26,214 nt of DNA from JBEIJQ01 sp040380145 (GTDB lineage Bacteria; Bacteroidota; Bacteroidia; Chitinophagales; Saprospiraceae), in the NCBI GenBank assembly GCA_040380145.1, contig JBEIJQ010000021.1:1-26214 (forward strand), given 5' to 3'. The notes beneath the pieces are model-generated. The model ran no database searches and had not been told where the DNA came from. It worked only from the letters and a program-made list of their open reading frames with translations. Made by a program: the position numbers and the translations under genes. The stretch's first letter is position 1. Each line of letters starts with the position of its first letter. Of the stretch, positions 1 through 7,796 are shown one piece after another.

Positions 1-212
1 CAGACCTGGAATTCAACGTGCAGGGCCCTGGCCTTGTGCGGGTTGTCGGGATGGAGCCGCAGGAGCAGGTCTGCCTCGAGATCGAGCGTGGTGTGCACCT
101 TGCCGGGCTCCAGATCGTACCGTTCCGGCACGACCTGATACAGCTTCGCCAAAAGCAGGGGCAAAAGGGCCTTTACCCCATCCCGGAGGATGCGGTCGTA
201 TTTATTCGACAT
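1..212 (-). CDS. Rpn-type PD-(D/E)XK nuclease / putative transposase, N-terminal part
   Basis: The first 70 residues of a leftward protein are visible; the rest lies beyond the window. Translation from the ATG at 212-210 begins MSNKYDRILRDG and ends at the edge with ALHVEFQV. A short conserved N-terminus (K-Y-D-x-I), then an acidic 'LEADLLLRL' stretch and a hydrophobic 'HVEFQ' strand, is the pattern of the Rpn family (recombination-promoting nuclease, PD-(D/E)XK fold), where the D and the E-x-Q form the catalytic core. These proteins cut DNA and are often called transposase-like, although they are not classical transposases. Upstream is a 33-nt element also found before the RAYT gene at the other end of the window. 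The assignment rests on one partial motif set and could be another PD-(D/E)XK protein. Confidence 0.55.
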   Translation of the reverse strand, partial: MSNKYDRILRDGVKALLPLLLAKLYQVVPERYDLEPGKVHTTLDLEADLLLRLHPDNPHKARALHVEFQV

Positions 213-245
213 GGATAGGGGGGCGGAGTTTTTTTGGGTCTCCTG

Positions 246-278
246 ATATATATACCAAAAAGGGCCTCCGAGGTAACC
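246..278 (-). promoter_or_regulatory. Upstream element A, shared with the RAYT gene
   Basis: Read leftward this is GGTTACC, seven variable bases, CCCTTTT, one base, GG, then TATATATAT, ending 33 nt before the Rpn ATG. The same blocks with the same spacing occur at 25445-25477 before the RAYT gene (26 of 33 positions identical by eye). The TA-repeat may act as a -7 region. Function is inferred. Confidence 0.45.
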
Positions 279-554
279 CATTTTGGGAATTATTTTCAGA
301 AAAAAATTTTCCGAAAGGGAAATGAGTGCTTTATTTTTGTTTTAAATATATGATATTCAATAAAATATATTTACATGGGCATTTTTCTCAAAAATACTGT
401 CCAAAGTGAAGCAAAGCATGGGCCATTTTCCGTCAAAGAGGGGGATTCGAATGCACGTTGCTCCGGAAAAGGCGTCGGTGAAAATTACGATGAAGTCGAT
501 GGCGGCTATGGGGGCAGAAAACCAAAATTGCCACCGGGTTTAAAAGCGAATCTT

Positions 555-592
555 TTCGAGCCCCGATCCTTTGCAAAGGATCGGGGCTCGAA
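555..592 (+). terminator. Perfect 38-bp palindrome followed by T7
   Basis: Nineteen bases from 555 are exactly mirrored by 574-592, centred on TTGCAA with no unpaired loop, and seven T residues follow at 593-599 on the + strand. This has the form of a rightward intrinsic terminator, yet no rightward gene precedes it. It lies about 50 nt beyond the stop of leftward mlaF but has no T-run on that strand. It may end leftward transcripts as a plain hairpin or block antisense transcription into mlaF. Confidence 0.5.
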
Positions 593-645
593 TTTTTTTC
601 CCCAACATTTTCCGAAAAGAAATCCCTTGCGGGGAGGTCTGGCGA

Positions 646-1422
646 TCAGACCGATTGGCTTTTTTTGCCGAGGGCAGCATCGCGCAGGCGCTGCAGAAAG
701 GGGGAGGCGAAAATGAAATCCTGCAGGCGTTCGTCGGTGGACTCCAAAACTTCGTTGCGGTTGCCGAACCAAGCGAGTTCGCCCTTGTCGATGAAGTTGA
801 TGTGGTCGCCGATTTCCATCACGGAATTCATGTCGTGGGTGTTGATCACCGTGGTCATGTTTTTTTCCACGGTCAGGCCCTGGATCAGTTCATCTATCGT
901 CAGAGCGGTGGTGGGGTCGAGGCCGGAGTTGGGTTCGTCGCAGAACAGGAATTTCGGCCCGAGGATGATCGCACGGGCGATACCGACGCGTTTTTGCATC
1001 CCTCCCGACAGTTGCGAGGGATATTTCTGGTTGCTGCCGGTCAGTTCGACCCGTTCGAGGGTCTCGTCCACGCGCACCTGTTTTTCTTTTTTGGTCAGGT
1101 TGGTGAACATGTCCAACGGGAAGCGCACGTTTTCCTCGACGGTCATGGAGTCGAACAGGGCAGAACCCTGAAAGAGCATGCCCATTTGGGTTCGGATTGC
1201 TTTTCTTTCGCGGTCGCTGAGTTTGGTGAAATTCACGTCACCGTACCAGATATCACCGGAAGTGGGGGCAAAAAGGCCCACCAAGAGTTTGAGCAGAACG
1301 GTTTTGCCGGCACCGCTTTTTCCGATGATCAGATTGGTTTTCCCCGGCTCGAAGATGGTGGAGATCCCTTTCAGCACCTCTTGCTCTCCAAACGTCTTTT
1401 TGATGTTCTCGCAACGTATCAT
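646..1422 (-). CDS. mlaF: ABC transporter ATP-binding protein, MlaF-like
   Basis: This 258-residue ATPase powers phospholipid transport between inner and outer membrane as part of an MlaFEDB-type complex on the cytoplasmic face of the inner membrane. Visible motifs are Walker A GKSGAGKT (residues 34-41), Q-loop near 85, ABC signature LSGGMQKR (138-145), Walker B ending in CDEPNSGLDP (D162, E163) and the switch histidine in NTHD near 196. The length and the 'EPNSGLDP' form fit the MlaF/TTG2A group. It follows mlaE on the same strand with a 31-nt gap, so the two are probably co-transcribed. An MCE-domain (MlaD) gene, the usual partner, is not seen on either side. Confidence 0.9.
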   Translation of the reverse strand: MIRCENIKKTFGEQEVLKGISTIFEPGKTNLIIGKSGAGKTVLLKLLVGLFAPTSGDIWYGDVNFTKLSDRERKAIRTQMGMLFQGSALFDSMTVEENVRFPLDMFTNLTKKEKQVRVDETLERVELTGSNQKYPSQLSGGMQKRVGIARAIILGPKFLFCDEPNSGLDPTTALTIDELIQGLTVEKNMTTVINTHDMNSVMEIGDHINFIDKGELAWFGNRNEVLESTDERLQDFIFASPFLQRLRDAALGKKSQSV

Positions 1423-1453
1423 AAGGTCCGGTGTGTGGCTTTCGAGAAGTTCG

Positions 1454-2200
1454 TCAGGTGAGAAGCAGGGCGATGAGGTAATCGGCCAACAGGATCAGGA
1501 TGTTGCTGAACACCACGGCCTGTGTGCTGGCGTGCCCCAGTTCGATGCTGCCTCCCTTGACATAGAAGCCTTGGTAAGCGGAAACGGACGTGAGGATAAT
1601 GGCGAAAACGACCGATTTGACCAGCATCATCGTGACGTTTCGGGTATTGAAAATGTACAGCAGGCCTTGGCGGTACTCTTGGTCGGAAATGAAACCGCTC
1701 AACTGGCTGGCGATGTAGCCGCCGATGATGCCCATGAAAGCGGCCAAGATCACCAGCATCGGGATCACCACGATCGAGGCATATACGCGTGGTCCCACGA
1801 GGTAGCCGGCCGTATCGACGCCCATGATCTCCAAAGCGTCGATCTGTTCCTTTTGCCGCATGCCACCGATCTCGGCCGCGATGTTGGAGCCGACCTTGCC
1901 GGCCAAGGCCAAGCAAGAAAACGTGGGCGCCAGTTCGATGATCATGCTGTCGCGCACGATATAGCCAATATACCACATCGGAACCGAAGAGCCCCGCAAC
2001 TGATAGGCGAACTGCACGGCTGTGACCATTCCGATGAAAACGGCGATGATGCCCACGATGACCAGCGAGCCCACGCCGATGTCGTTCATCTGCCGGGCCG
2101 TTTCTTTCCAATACATCGACATTTTGTCGGGCCTGCGGAAAAGATGCCGCATCATCAGCATGTAGCGGCCGATATGGTAAAAAACATTGATATTGAACAT
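1454..2200 (-). CDS. mlaE: MlaE-like lipid transporter permease
   Basis: This is an integral inner-membrane permease of the MlaE/TTG2B family, about 248 residues from the chosen start MFNINVF. It has an N-terminal amphipathic region, a first hydrophobic span (about SLVIVGIIAVFIGMV), the family-typical 'APTFSCLALAGKVGSNIAAEIG' region containing the conserved E-IG/M-x-x-EQIDAL segment, and further membrane spans near the C-terminus. It should pair with MlaF to move phospholipids. The ATG at 2200 is preferred over a TTG at 2224: a TATCTTTG -7 box lies at 2222-2229, putting transcription start near 2215, so the TTG would lie upstream of the transcript. Confidence 0.88.
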   Translation of the reverse strand: MFNINVFYHIGRYMLMMRHLFRRPDKMSMYWKETARQMNDIGVGSLVIVGIIAVFIGMVTAVQFAYQLRGSSVPMWYIGYIVRDSMIIELAPTFSCLALAGKVGSNIAAEIGGMRQKEQIDALEIMGVDTAGYLVGPRVYASIVVIPMLVILAAFMGIIGGYIASQLSGFISDQEYRQGLLYIFNTRNVTMMLVKSVVFAIILTSVSAYQGFYVKGGSIELGHASTQAVVFSNILILLADYLIALLLT

Positions 2201-2221
2201 GGCGAAAACGGGGAAGGTGGG

Positions 2222-2229
2222 CAAAGATA
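2222..2229 (-). promoter_or_regulatory. Bacteroidota -7 box for mlaEF
   Basis: TATCTTTG followed by C, matching the TAnnTTTG consensus, 21 nt upstream of the mlaE ATG. No clear -33 TTTG could be placed. Confidence 0.6.
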
Positions 2230-2334
2230 AAAAATAATGTGGCTCGGCGCACCATGGCGGCGGGTTGGGCCCGACCGTTCCTTTTTGAGAAAAACGCTAT
2301 TTTTACAATCCATCGCACCATCCAAAACAACACC

Positions 2335-3885
2335 ATGGCCCCAACCGCACGCCTTATCGGCTTTTTTGCCCTGTCCGCCCTGCTCTTGACCGGCGCATGT
2401 CGCCGATCTACGACCGATCCCATGCGTTTCGTGCCGGCCGATGCCGGAGCCGTGCTGGTATTGGCCCCCGGAGCGCTTTTCGACAAGGCGAATTGGAACG
2501 AATTTCGGCAGGATCCCGCGCTGGATTTGTACGGGGAAGATTTCGGGAAGTTCGGACTGGCGTTCCTGCGTGCCCCCGACAGTTCGGGCGTGGATCTGTC
2601 CAAGCCGATGTATGTGTCGCTGCGGTTTTCGCCCAACGATGTGGAGAGCAGCGCCTATGTGCTTTCCCTGCCCCTGTCGGATGCCCGGCGCTTTGCGGAT
2701 TTTCTCGTGCGCAACGGACTTCCCGACGCAGCCCTTGAAACGAACATCGTGCTCCGATTGGCCGAGCAGACGCATTATCTGCGGATCGAAAAAGACGCGG
2801 CCGTGTATGTCTGGGGGCAGAACATCTGGAAACCCTGGGCCGAGGACCTGCTGGCCGGACGCACCGAATCCCTTGCGAAAAACGCGGATTTTTCGTCCGC
2901 CGCCGCCGCCGGTCACGATGCGTGGCTCTGGGGCAGCGCGGACCCCGTTGCCGGCGACCGGGTGCTGCAGACAGCCCTTACGATGGTGGGCCTGGACTCC
3001 GCGATTCTGCGCGGCAACCACCCCGTGCTATACGGCGATTTCCTGCCGGGCGAAATCCGCCTCGGAATGGATTTCCGGTTTTCAGAGGGCCTGCACCGGC
3101 TGTTCGATCCGATGTTCCGGGACGCGCAGAAAACCGATTTTTCGGCATTGGTCCCCCGCGAACGCCTTTCGATGCTGCTTTCTTTTGCTGCCGAACCGAC
3201 CGCCATCCGCGATTTTTTGAACAAAAACGCCGAAACGACCGGCCTTTGGGCCAGCGATCTGCTGGGCCCCCTCGGCGTGGATGCCACTGCCCTGCTGACT
3301 GCCCTCGAGGGCGATATGTTCGTCGCCGCGTACGAACCGGGCGCAGCACAAACGACGGACCTGCTGTTCGGCGCGGCCTGTCAAGACGAGAACGCCACTG
3401 CCGTGCTGCTCCAAAATTTGGGCAAAAATCCACAGATCCGGTCGGTCGGAAAGTACTGGCAACACGCCAACGGTGTTTTTTTCGGCGCATCGAAAAACCT
3501 CTTTTTCATGTCCACCCGCCGCGAACGCCTCGAAAAAGCATTGGGCGGCGGATACGCCCCCGCCGAGCAGCTGGACGCCTCCGTATGGAAGGCCTGTGAA
3601 GGGGTGGCCGGTCTGCACCTCGCACCCCGTTCGGCAGCCGAATGGCTATTGATGGCCGGCGACGGCTTCGGCGATGCCGCGGCCCTCGACAGCCTGTTCG
3701 ATCGATTCCAGGGCGCCTCCGGAAAAGTGGAGCGGCGCAAACTCGGTTTTTCGCTCCGCTTTCAAGACTCCGGCGCCAACGGGCTTTTCCAGTTGTTGTC
3801 GCTGTTGTCGTCCGCCTACCGGATCTCCGGCACCGCCGGCGAGGTCAACCTCGAAGACCTGATGCGCGAAGAGGGCACTTGGTGA
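2335..3885 (+). CDS. DUF4836-like lipoprotein
   Basis: This 516-residue protein starts at the ATG at 2335, which opens a lipoprotein signal: hydrophobic core then LLTGAC, placing the lipidated cysteine at residue 22. An in-frame ATG at 2239 would bury this signal behind 32 extra residues and overlap the mlaE promoter. The mature N-terminus reads 'MRFVPADAGAVLVLAPGALFDKANWNEF', a pattern of the Bacteroidota DUF4836 family, in which the protein is exported and anchored in a membrane; the molecular role is unknown. No catalytic motif is evident. The gene diverges from mlaE and ends 12 nt from the end of the MFS gene on the other strand. The family call is from memory of its N-terminal pattern, so it is moderate; the lipoprotein call is firmer. 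Confidence 0.65.
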   Translation: MAPTARLIGFFALSALLLTGACRRSTTDPMRFVPADAGAVLVLAPGALFDKANWNEFRQDPALDLYGEDFGKFGLAFLRAPDSSGVDLSKPMYVSLRFSPNDVESSAYVLSLPLSDARRFADFLVRNGLPDAALETNIVLRLAEQTHYLRIEKDAAVYVWGQNIWKPWAEDLLAGRTESLAKNADFSSAAAAGHDAWLWGSADPVAGDRVLQTALTMVGLDSAILRGNHPVLYGDFLPGEIRLGMDFRFSEGLHRLFDPMFRDAQKTDFSALVPRERLSMLLSFAAEPTAIRDFLNKNAETTGLWASDLLGPLGVDATALLTALEGDMFVAAYEPGAAQTTDLLFGAACQDENATAVLLQNLGKNPQIRSVGKYWQHANGVFFGASKNLFFMSTRRERLEKALGGGYAPAEQLDASVWKACEGVAGLHLAPRSAAEWLLMAGDGFGDAAALDSLFDRFQGASGKVERRKLGFSLRFQDSGANGLFQLLSLLSSAYRISGTAGEVNLEDLMREEGTW

Positions 3886-3897
3886 CGCCCTGCATTT

Positions 3898-5151
3898 TCA
3901 TTCCAGAAAATTCAGGTCGCGGCCGAAGGTTTCCCGGAGCCTCGACAGGCAAAACAGCCCCACGGCGGAACAAAAAACGCTCACGATCATCGCTGCGGTG
4001 ATCATGCTGCCCGTTTGGTCTTTCAAAAACAGGAACAGGATGCTCAGCGGGACCAAGGCCCCACGGTTGAAATTGGGCACGGTGGTCGTCACCGTGGCGC
4101 GCAGGTTGGTGCCGAACTGCTCGGCGGCCATGCTGACGAAAACGACCCAAAATCCCACCGACACGCCCAGCACGAAATACATGAAATAGAAAAAAGCCGG
4201 GGAAACGCCGTACAGGTTCACCACGGCCAGCGAAACGACCAGATTGGCCGACAGGAACACCGCCATCACTTTTTTTCGGCTCTGCCAAAATTGGCTGAGC
4301 AACCCGCTCAACAGATCGCCGGCCACGAGGCCGGTATAAGCGAACATCACGGTGGTGCCGCTTTTGATGGTCTCAAAATGTTGGACGCCCAACAGTTCGG
4401 CAAAGTGGGGACTGTCTTTCACCAGAATGCCGACCACGAACCAAGTGGGGAGGCCCAAAAAAATACAGGCGATATAACGGCCCAAACGTTCCCGCTGGGC
4501 AAACAGCGCGAAAAAATTGCCTTTTTCGACGCCTTCCTCTCCCCGTGCCCGGTGGAACATGCCCGATTCGCGCACGCCGATGCGGAGCAGCAGCAGCGCC
4601 AGCCCCAAAGCCCCGCCGATGAAAAACGAAGTGCGCCAGCCCGTGAGGTTGCCCACAAAACCGGCCGCTATAGCGCCCGTCAGCCCCACGCTCGCCACGA
4701 TCATCGTGCCGTAGCCGCGGCGATGGGGCGGCAGGATCTCCGAAACCAGCGTGATGCCCGCGCCCAGTTCGCCGGCCAGTCCGATCCCGGCCAAAAAACG
4801 GCAGGCAATATACTGGGCCTCGTTCTGCACGAAAGCGTTGGCCACATTAGCGGCGGAATACAAGAAAATCGAACCGAACAGCACCGAAAGACGCCCTTTT
4901 TTGTCGCCCAGCACGCCCCACAAAATACCGCCGAGCAACATCCCGATCATCTGCACGTCCAACAGCAGCGTCGTCTTGAGCTGAATGAAGGACTTGTCGG
5001 CACCCGGGCCGTACAGCTCCACCAGACTTTCCCGGCCCACCACGATGAACAGCAGCAGATCGTATATGTCCACGAAATAGCCCAAAGCGGCCACGACGAC
5101 GGCGGCGTTGAGCAGCCGTTGGGTTTGGGGAGGAACGACGGGGTTTTCCAT
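3898..5151 (-). CDS. MFS transporter
   Basis: This 417-residue inner-membrane protein has about twelve hydrophobic segments and the major facilitator motif A, GVLGDKKGR (residues 79-87), between the second and third spans. The first span carries 'GYFVDIYDLLLF' with two aspartates (D28, D31), a feature of proton-coupled metabolite/H+ symporters (sugar-acid, aromatic-acid and MHS-type). A central hydrophilic loop (about 195-220) separates the two six-helix halves. The substrate cannot be told from sequence. It is convergent with the DUF4836 gene, and 67 nt separate its start from the end of the CAP gene upstream on the same strand, so the two could share a transcript. Confidence 0.85.
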   Translation of the reverse strand: MENPVVPPQTQRLLNAAVVVAALGYFVDIYDLLLFIVVGRESLVELYGPGADKSFIQLKTTLLLDVQMIGMLLGGILWGVLGDKKGRLSVLFGSIFLYSAANVANAFVQNEAQYIACRFLAGIGLAGELGAGITLVSEILPPHRRGYGTMIVASVGLTGAIAAGFVGNLTGWRTSFFIGGALGLALLLLRIGVRESGMFHRARGEEGVEKGNFFALFAQRERLGRYIACIFLGLPTWFVVGILVKDSPHFAELLGVQHFETIKSGTTVMFAYTGLVAGDLLSGLLSQFWQSRKKVMAVFLSANLVVSLAVVNLYGVSPAFFYFMYFVLGVSVGFWVVFVSMAAEQFGTNLRATVTTTVPNFNRGALVPLSILFLFLKDQTGSMITAAMIVSVFCSAVGLFCLSRLRETFGRDLNFLE

Positions 5152-5218
5152 GGGTCACAGGGGTGGTGTTTACTCAAAAATACGCTCGATCGGCGACTTG
5201 ACCGAATCCGAACGGCGT

Positions 5219-5752
5219 TCAGTTTTTATCGGGCTCATGACCGAACCAGACGACCGCAAAGTTCTTGTAAATACCGATACCGATGGCATTCCATTTTTCT
5301 TTCCATACTCCTTTGTTGATGATGACATCGTTGTGGCCGTGTGGACTTTGCTGCCATCCCAAGAGTGCTCCTGCCGCAACGGCATCGCCTCCCCAGTGGG
5401 TATACGCAATTTCATACCCGTTTCCCTTGTAGGGGGTCAGTTCGCGCGGCTTCGACCACATACAGGCCGCTTGGGCATGGTCGGCCGTGTAGCAGCAGGG
5501 CGTCCAAGGCCCATTGGAAGACCAACTGTGCCCATTGCATTCATCGCTCACCGGGTCGTTGTTCGCCAAATCTCGGACGTGCAGTTTGGCAACTTTGGTC
5601 AAACAGGAAGAACAAGGGATCATGGGCAGCCCCAATTCCTTTCGGTAAGCCATGATCAGATCGAACAGTTTTTTTTCCTCATCGGTCAATCCTTGAGCGG
5701 ACAAGTTCAGGGAACAAGACAAAAGTGCGATAATGAGTAGGGTGTTTCTCAT
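5219..5752 (-). CDS. Secreted CAP/SCP-domain protein
   Basis: A 177-residue exported protein. The ATG at 5752 opens a signal peptide (MRNTLLIIALLS..., cleavage likely after LSAQ); a further upstream ATG at 5797 would add 15 residues and spoil it. The body resembles the CAP superfamily (SCP/PR-1/YkwD): an N-terminal helix 'LFDLIMAYRKELGLPMI', 'LTKVAKLHVRDL', a GHSW histidine, and a C-terminal 'SPHGHNDVIINKGVWKEKWNAIGIGIY' matching the family's S-P-x-H-x-x-N-I-L...G-V-G segment. The usual GENIA motif is replaced by 'GNGYEIAY'. Six cysteines (CSSC, DEC, CC, AAC) could form disulfides outside the cytoplasm. Biological role unknown. Confidence 0.8.
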   Translation of the reverse strand: MRNTLLIIALLSCSLNLSAQGLTDEEKKLFDLIMAYRKELGLPMIPCSSCLTKVAKLHVRDLANNDPVSDECNGHSWSSNGPWTPCCYTADHAQAACMWSKPRELTPYKGNGYEIAYTHWGGDAVAAGALLGWQQSPHGHNDVIINKGVWKEKWNAIGIGIYKNFAVVWFGHEPDKN

Positions 5753-6110
5753 GGTGTTTGATGTTGGATTAGGTTTTGAAACAAAAAACTTGGCCACCTT
5801 GACCGGTGGTGAAATACGATAACGTTCGAAAAACTATGAAATTGCCCAACGGCATGCCATAAATGCCAAAGTCATCACCGGAAAGTGGAGGAGTTGGGGC
5901 GCGATTTCATGGATGTTTTGGTCTGAAATGCGTAGATGAACATGGGCTGCAATCTGTCAGGGTCAAACTCCAAAATCTCCTCGGTCGATTTTTTGGGAAA
6001 AAAAATCTGGTTTTAGTTTGGCAAAATATGTTGCCCTCTTTGCGCCAGTTTTTTTTCAACACAAAAAAAAAGGCGCTTTTTCATTAAATTGCGCCCATAT
6101 TTATAATTAT
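5753..6110. other. Divergent intergenic region before the Fic gene
   Basis: This gap separates the CAP gene (leftward) from the Fic gene (rightward). It is mixed-composition and becomes A/T-rich over the last 100 bases, with a TAAATTGCG stretch near 6085 that only loosely resembles a -7 box. A 74-codon open frame (5863-6087) lacks any recognisable protein feature. I see no gene and no convincing promoter. Confidence 0.5.
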
Positions 6111-7694
6111 ATGCTTATCCGCGCCCATTTTTTGAACGATGCGCCTGTTTTTTACGGCACAAAAAAGCTTAACCCGGGTTGGGTGGCAGGCTATGCGGCC
6201 ATCATAGACGCGTTGGAGCTGCCGATGCCCATGGTTTCGCCCGTGGCCATGGTGGAAGAAAAAAATCGACGCTGCCAAACGCAGCAATGGCTGATCCTGC
6301 CCAAGAGCTATCTACCGGAAGACGACCCTGTGAAATCCCGTACACAGGCCCTTTACCACCAGCTCGTGTTCGCACTGAAATACGAGGGTGTGAACCTGTT
6401 GGTCTTCGCCAAATTGGCCGAAAAACTCTCGACAACGGAGCTGCGGGAGTTGGTGGACTTGCAGCCCACCGGCCAATACGCACGACGGATCTGGTTTTTG
6501 TTGGAATGGATCTCGGGCAAAAAAATCGAAGGCAAATCCGACCTCGTGGCCAAAAAAAGCTATGTGCCCCTGCTGGACGAAAAGTTGCAATACGCCGTCA
6601 AGGGCGTTAAATCGCCCCGCCACGGAGTCATCAACAACCTTCCGGGAAACCGTCATTTTTGTCCTCTGGTCAAAAAAACGGTCAAGCTCGAATCACATAT
6701 CCGGCAGCGATACGATCTGGTGGCAGAAAAAACTCTATCCGGGTCGGACAGAGACTTGCTTCGACGGGCAACGGCATATCTGATGCTGCGGGATTCCAAG
6801 GCCTCGTTTTCCATAGAAGGCGAAAGCCCCAAGAGCCAGCGGGCGGCCAGATGGGGGGCGGCAGTGGGGATGGCTGGGCAGCGCGATCCGGACAGGGACG
6901 AACTGCTGAGGCTTCAGCGGTTGGTCCTCGAAAACACCAGATTTGTACGCATGGGCTATCGAGAGCGGGGCGGTTTTGTCGGCGAACATGACCGCGACAC
7001 CGGTTCGCCCCTTCCAGTACACCTTTCGGCCCGGCACCAAGATTTGGAAGATCTGATGGACGGCTTGTTCGAGACTTTTCGGTTGTTGGTCCAGGACGAT
7101 TACGATCCCGTGCTAGCGGCTGCTTCGATAGCCTTCGGCTTTGTTTTCATACATCCGTTCGAAGACGGGAACGGCCGAATCCACCGATACCTCATCCATC
7201 AGGTGTTGGCCCAAAAACGGTTTGCCGATCCGGGAACTGTATTTCCGGTCTCTTCCGTCATCTTGGCTCGCATCGACGATTACCGCCGGGTTTTGGAGCA
7301 TTTCTCTCGTCCGCTGCTGGATTGGATCGAATGGCAAGAAACACCCGACCACAACGTCGAGGTGACCAACCAAACGGCAGACTACTATCGGTTTTTCGAT
7401 GCCACAAGGCAAGCGGAGTTTTTGTTCGACTGCCTCGCCGAAACCATCCAAAGCGCCATCCCCCGTGAGCTCGATTACCTGTCGCGCTACGATGCCTTCC
7501 AACGATCCTTGACGGATAACATCGGGATGCCCGACAAGATGGTTTCCCTGTTGGTTGTTTTTTTGGGACAAAACGGCGGAAAGTTGTCCAAAAGGGCCCG
7601 AGAAAAAGAATTTTCCCTTTTGACTGCTGCGGAGGCTGACCAGATCGAAGCCCTCTACCAAGAAATTTTTGTAGCGGCAGATCTTCCCCGATGA
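6111..7694 (+). CDS. Class II Fic-domain protein
   Basis: This 527-residue protein carries the Fic active site HPFEDGNGRIHR (catalytic H348), the signature of enzymes that transfer AMP or another nucleotide moiety from a nucleotide cofactor to hydroxyl side chains of target proteins. Residues 232-237 read SFSIEG, matching the (S/T)xxxE(G/N) inhibitory helix; its glutamate (E236) blocks ATP binding. Placed before the Fic core in the same chain, this makes it class II and self-inhibited, so no separate antitoxin is needed. About 200 residues before it show no domain I can name, and about 130 after the active site may hold a winged-helix-like tail. The ATG at 6111 is chosen because 31 upstream codons are low-complexity. 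It converges on the SprB-repeat gene. Confidence 0.9.
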   Translation: MLIRAHFLNDAPVFYGTKKLNPGWVAGYAAIIDALELPMPMVSPVAMVEEKNRRCQTQQWLILPKSYLPEDDPVKSRTQALYHQLVFALKYEGVNLLVFAKLAEKLSTTELRELVDLQPTGQYARRIWFLLEWISGKKIEGKSDLVAKKSYVPLLDEKLQYAVKGVKSPRHGVINNLPGNRHFCPLVKKTVKLESHIRQRYDLVAEKTLSGSDRDLLRRATAYLMLRDSKASFSIEGESPKSQRAARWGAAVGMAGQRDPDRDELLRLQRLVLENTRFVRMGYRERGGFVGEHDRDTGSPLPVHLSARHQDLEDLMDGLFETFRLLVQDDYDPVLAAASIAFGFVFIHPFEDGNGRIHRYLIHQVLAQKRFADPGTVFPVSSVILARIDDYRRVLEHFSRPLLDWIEWQETPDHNVEVTNQTADYYRFFDATRQAEFLFDCLAETIQSAIPRELDYLSRYDAFQRSLTDNIGMPDKMVSLLVVFLGQNGGKLSKRAREKEFSLLTAAEADQIEALYQEIFVAADLPR

Positions 7695-7732
7695 CTGCCG
7701 CCGAAAAATTCCGCCCAATACTCCCCAACAAA

Positions 7733-7764
7733 AAAGGCTTCCCCGCCGAAACGGGGAAGCCTTT
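7733..7764 (-). terminator. Intrinsic terminator of the SprB-repeat gene
   Basis: A 13-bp stem (AAAGGCTTCCCCG paired with CGGGGAAGCCTTT) closes a 6-nt loop. Reading leftward the stem runs into six T residues, as expected for the leftward gene whose stop is 32 nt upstream. It may also help end the rightward Fic transcript. Confidence 0.85.
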
Positions 7765-7796
7765 GAAAATCCACGGGAAAGGATCCCGAGCGGAAG

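Larger units (their letters stand above)
213..645. other. AT-rich intergenic region
   Basis: This gap lies between the diverging Rpn start and the end of mlaF. It contains the shared upstream element (246-278), an A/T-rich stretch near 300-375 with TATATTT-like runs that could carry further promoter sequence for the Rpn gene, and a perfect palindrome at 555-592. Open frames here (for example from 375 rightward) run into the mlaF antisense strand and have no recognisable protein features. I see no gene. Confidence 0.6.

Noticed and set aside
375..716. A 113-codon frame ahead of the mlaF end
   Set aside because: It overlaps mlaF antisense and crosses the palindrome, and its protein has no recognisable feature.
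5863..6087. A small gene before the Fic gene as its antitoxin
   Set aside because: The frame is low-complexity at the end and has no inhibitory motif; the Fic protein carries its own.
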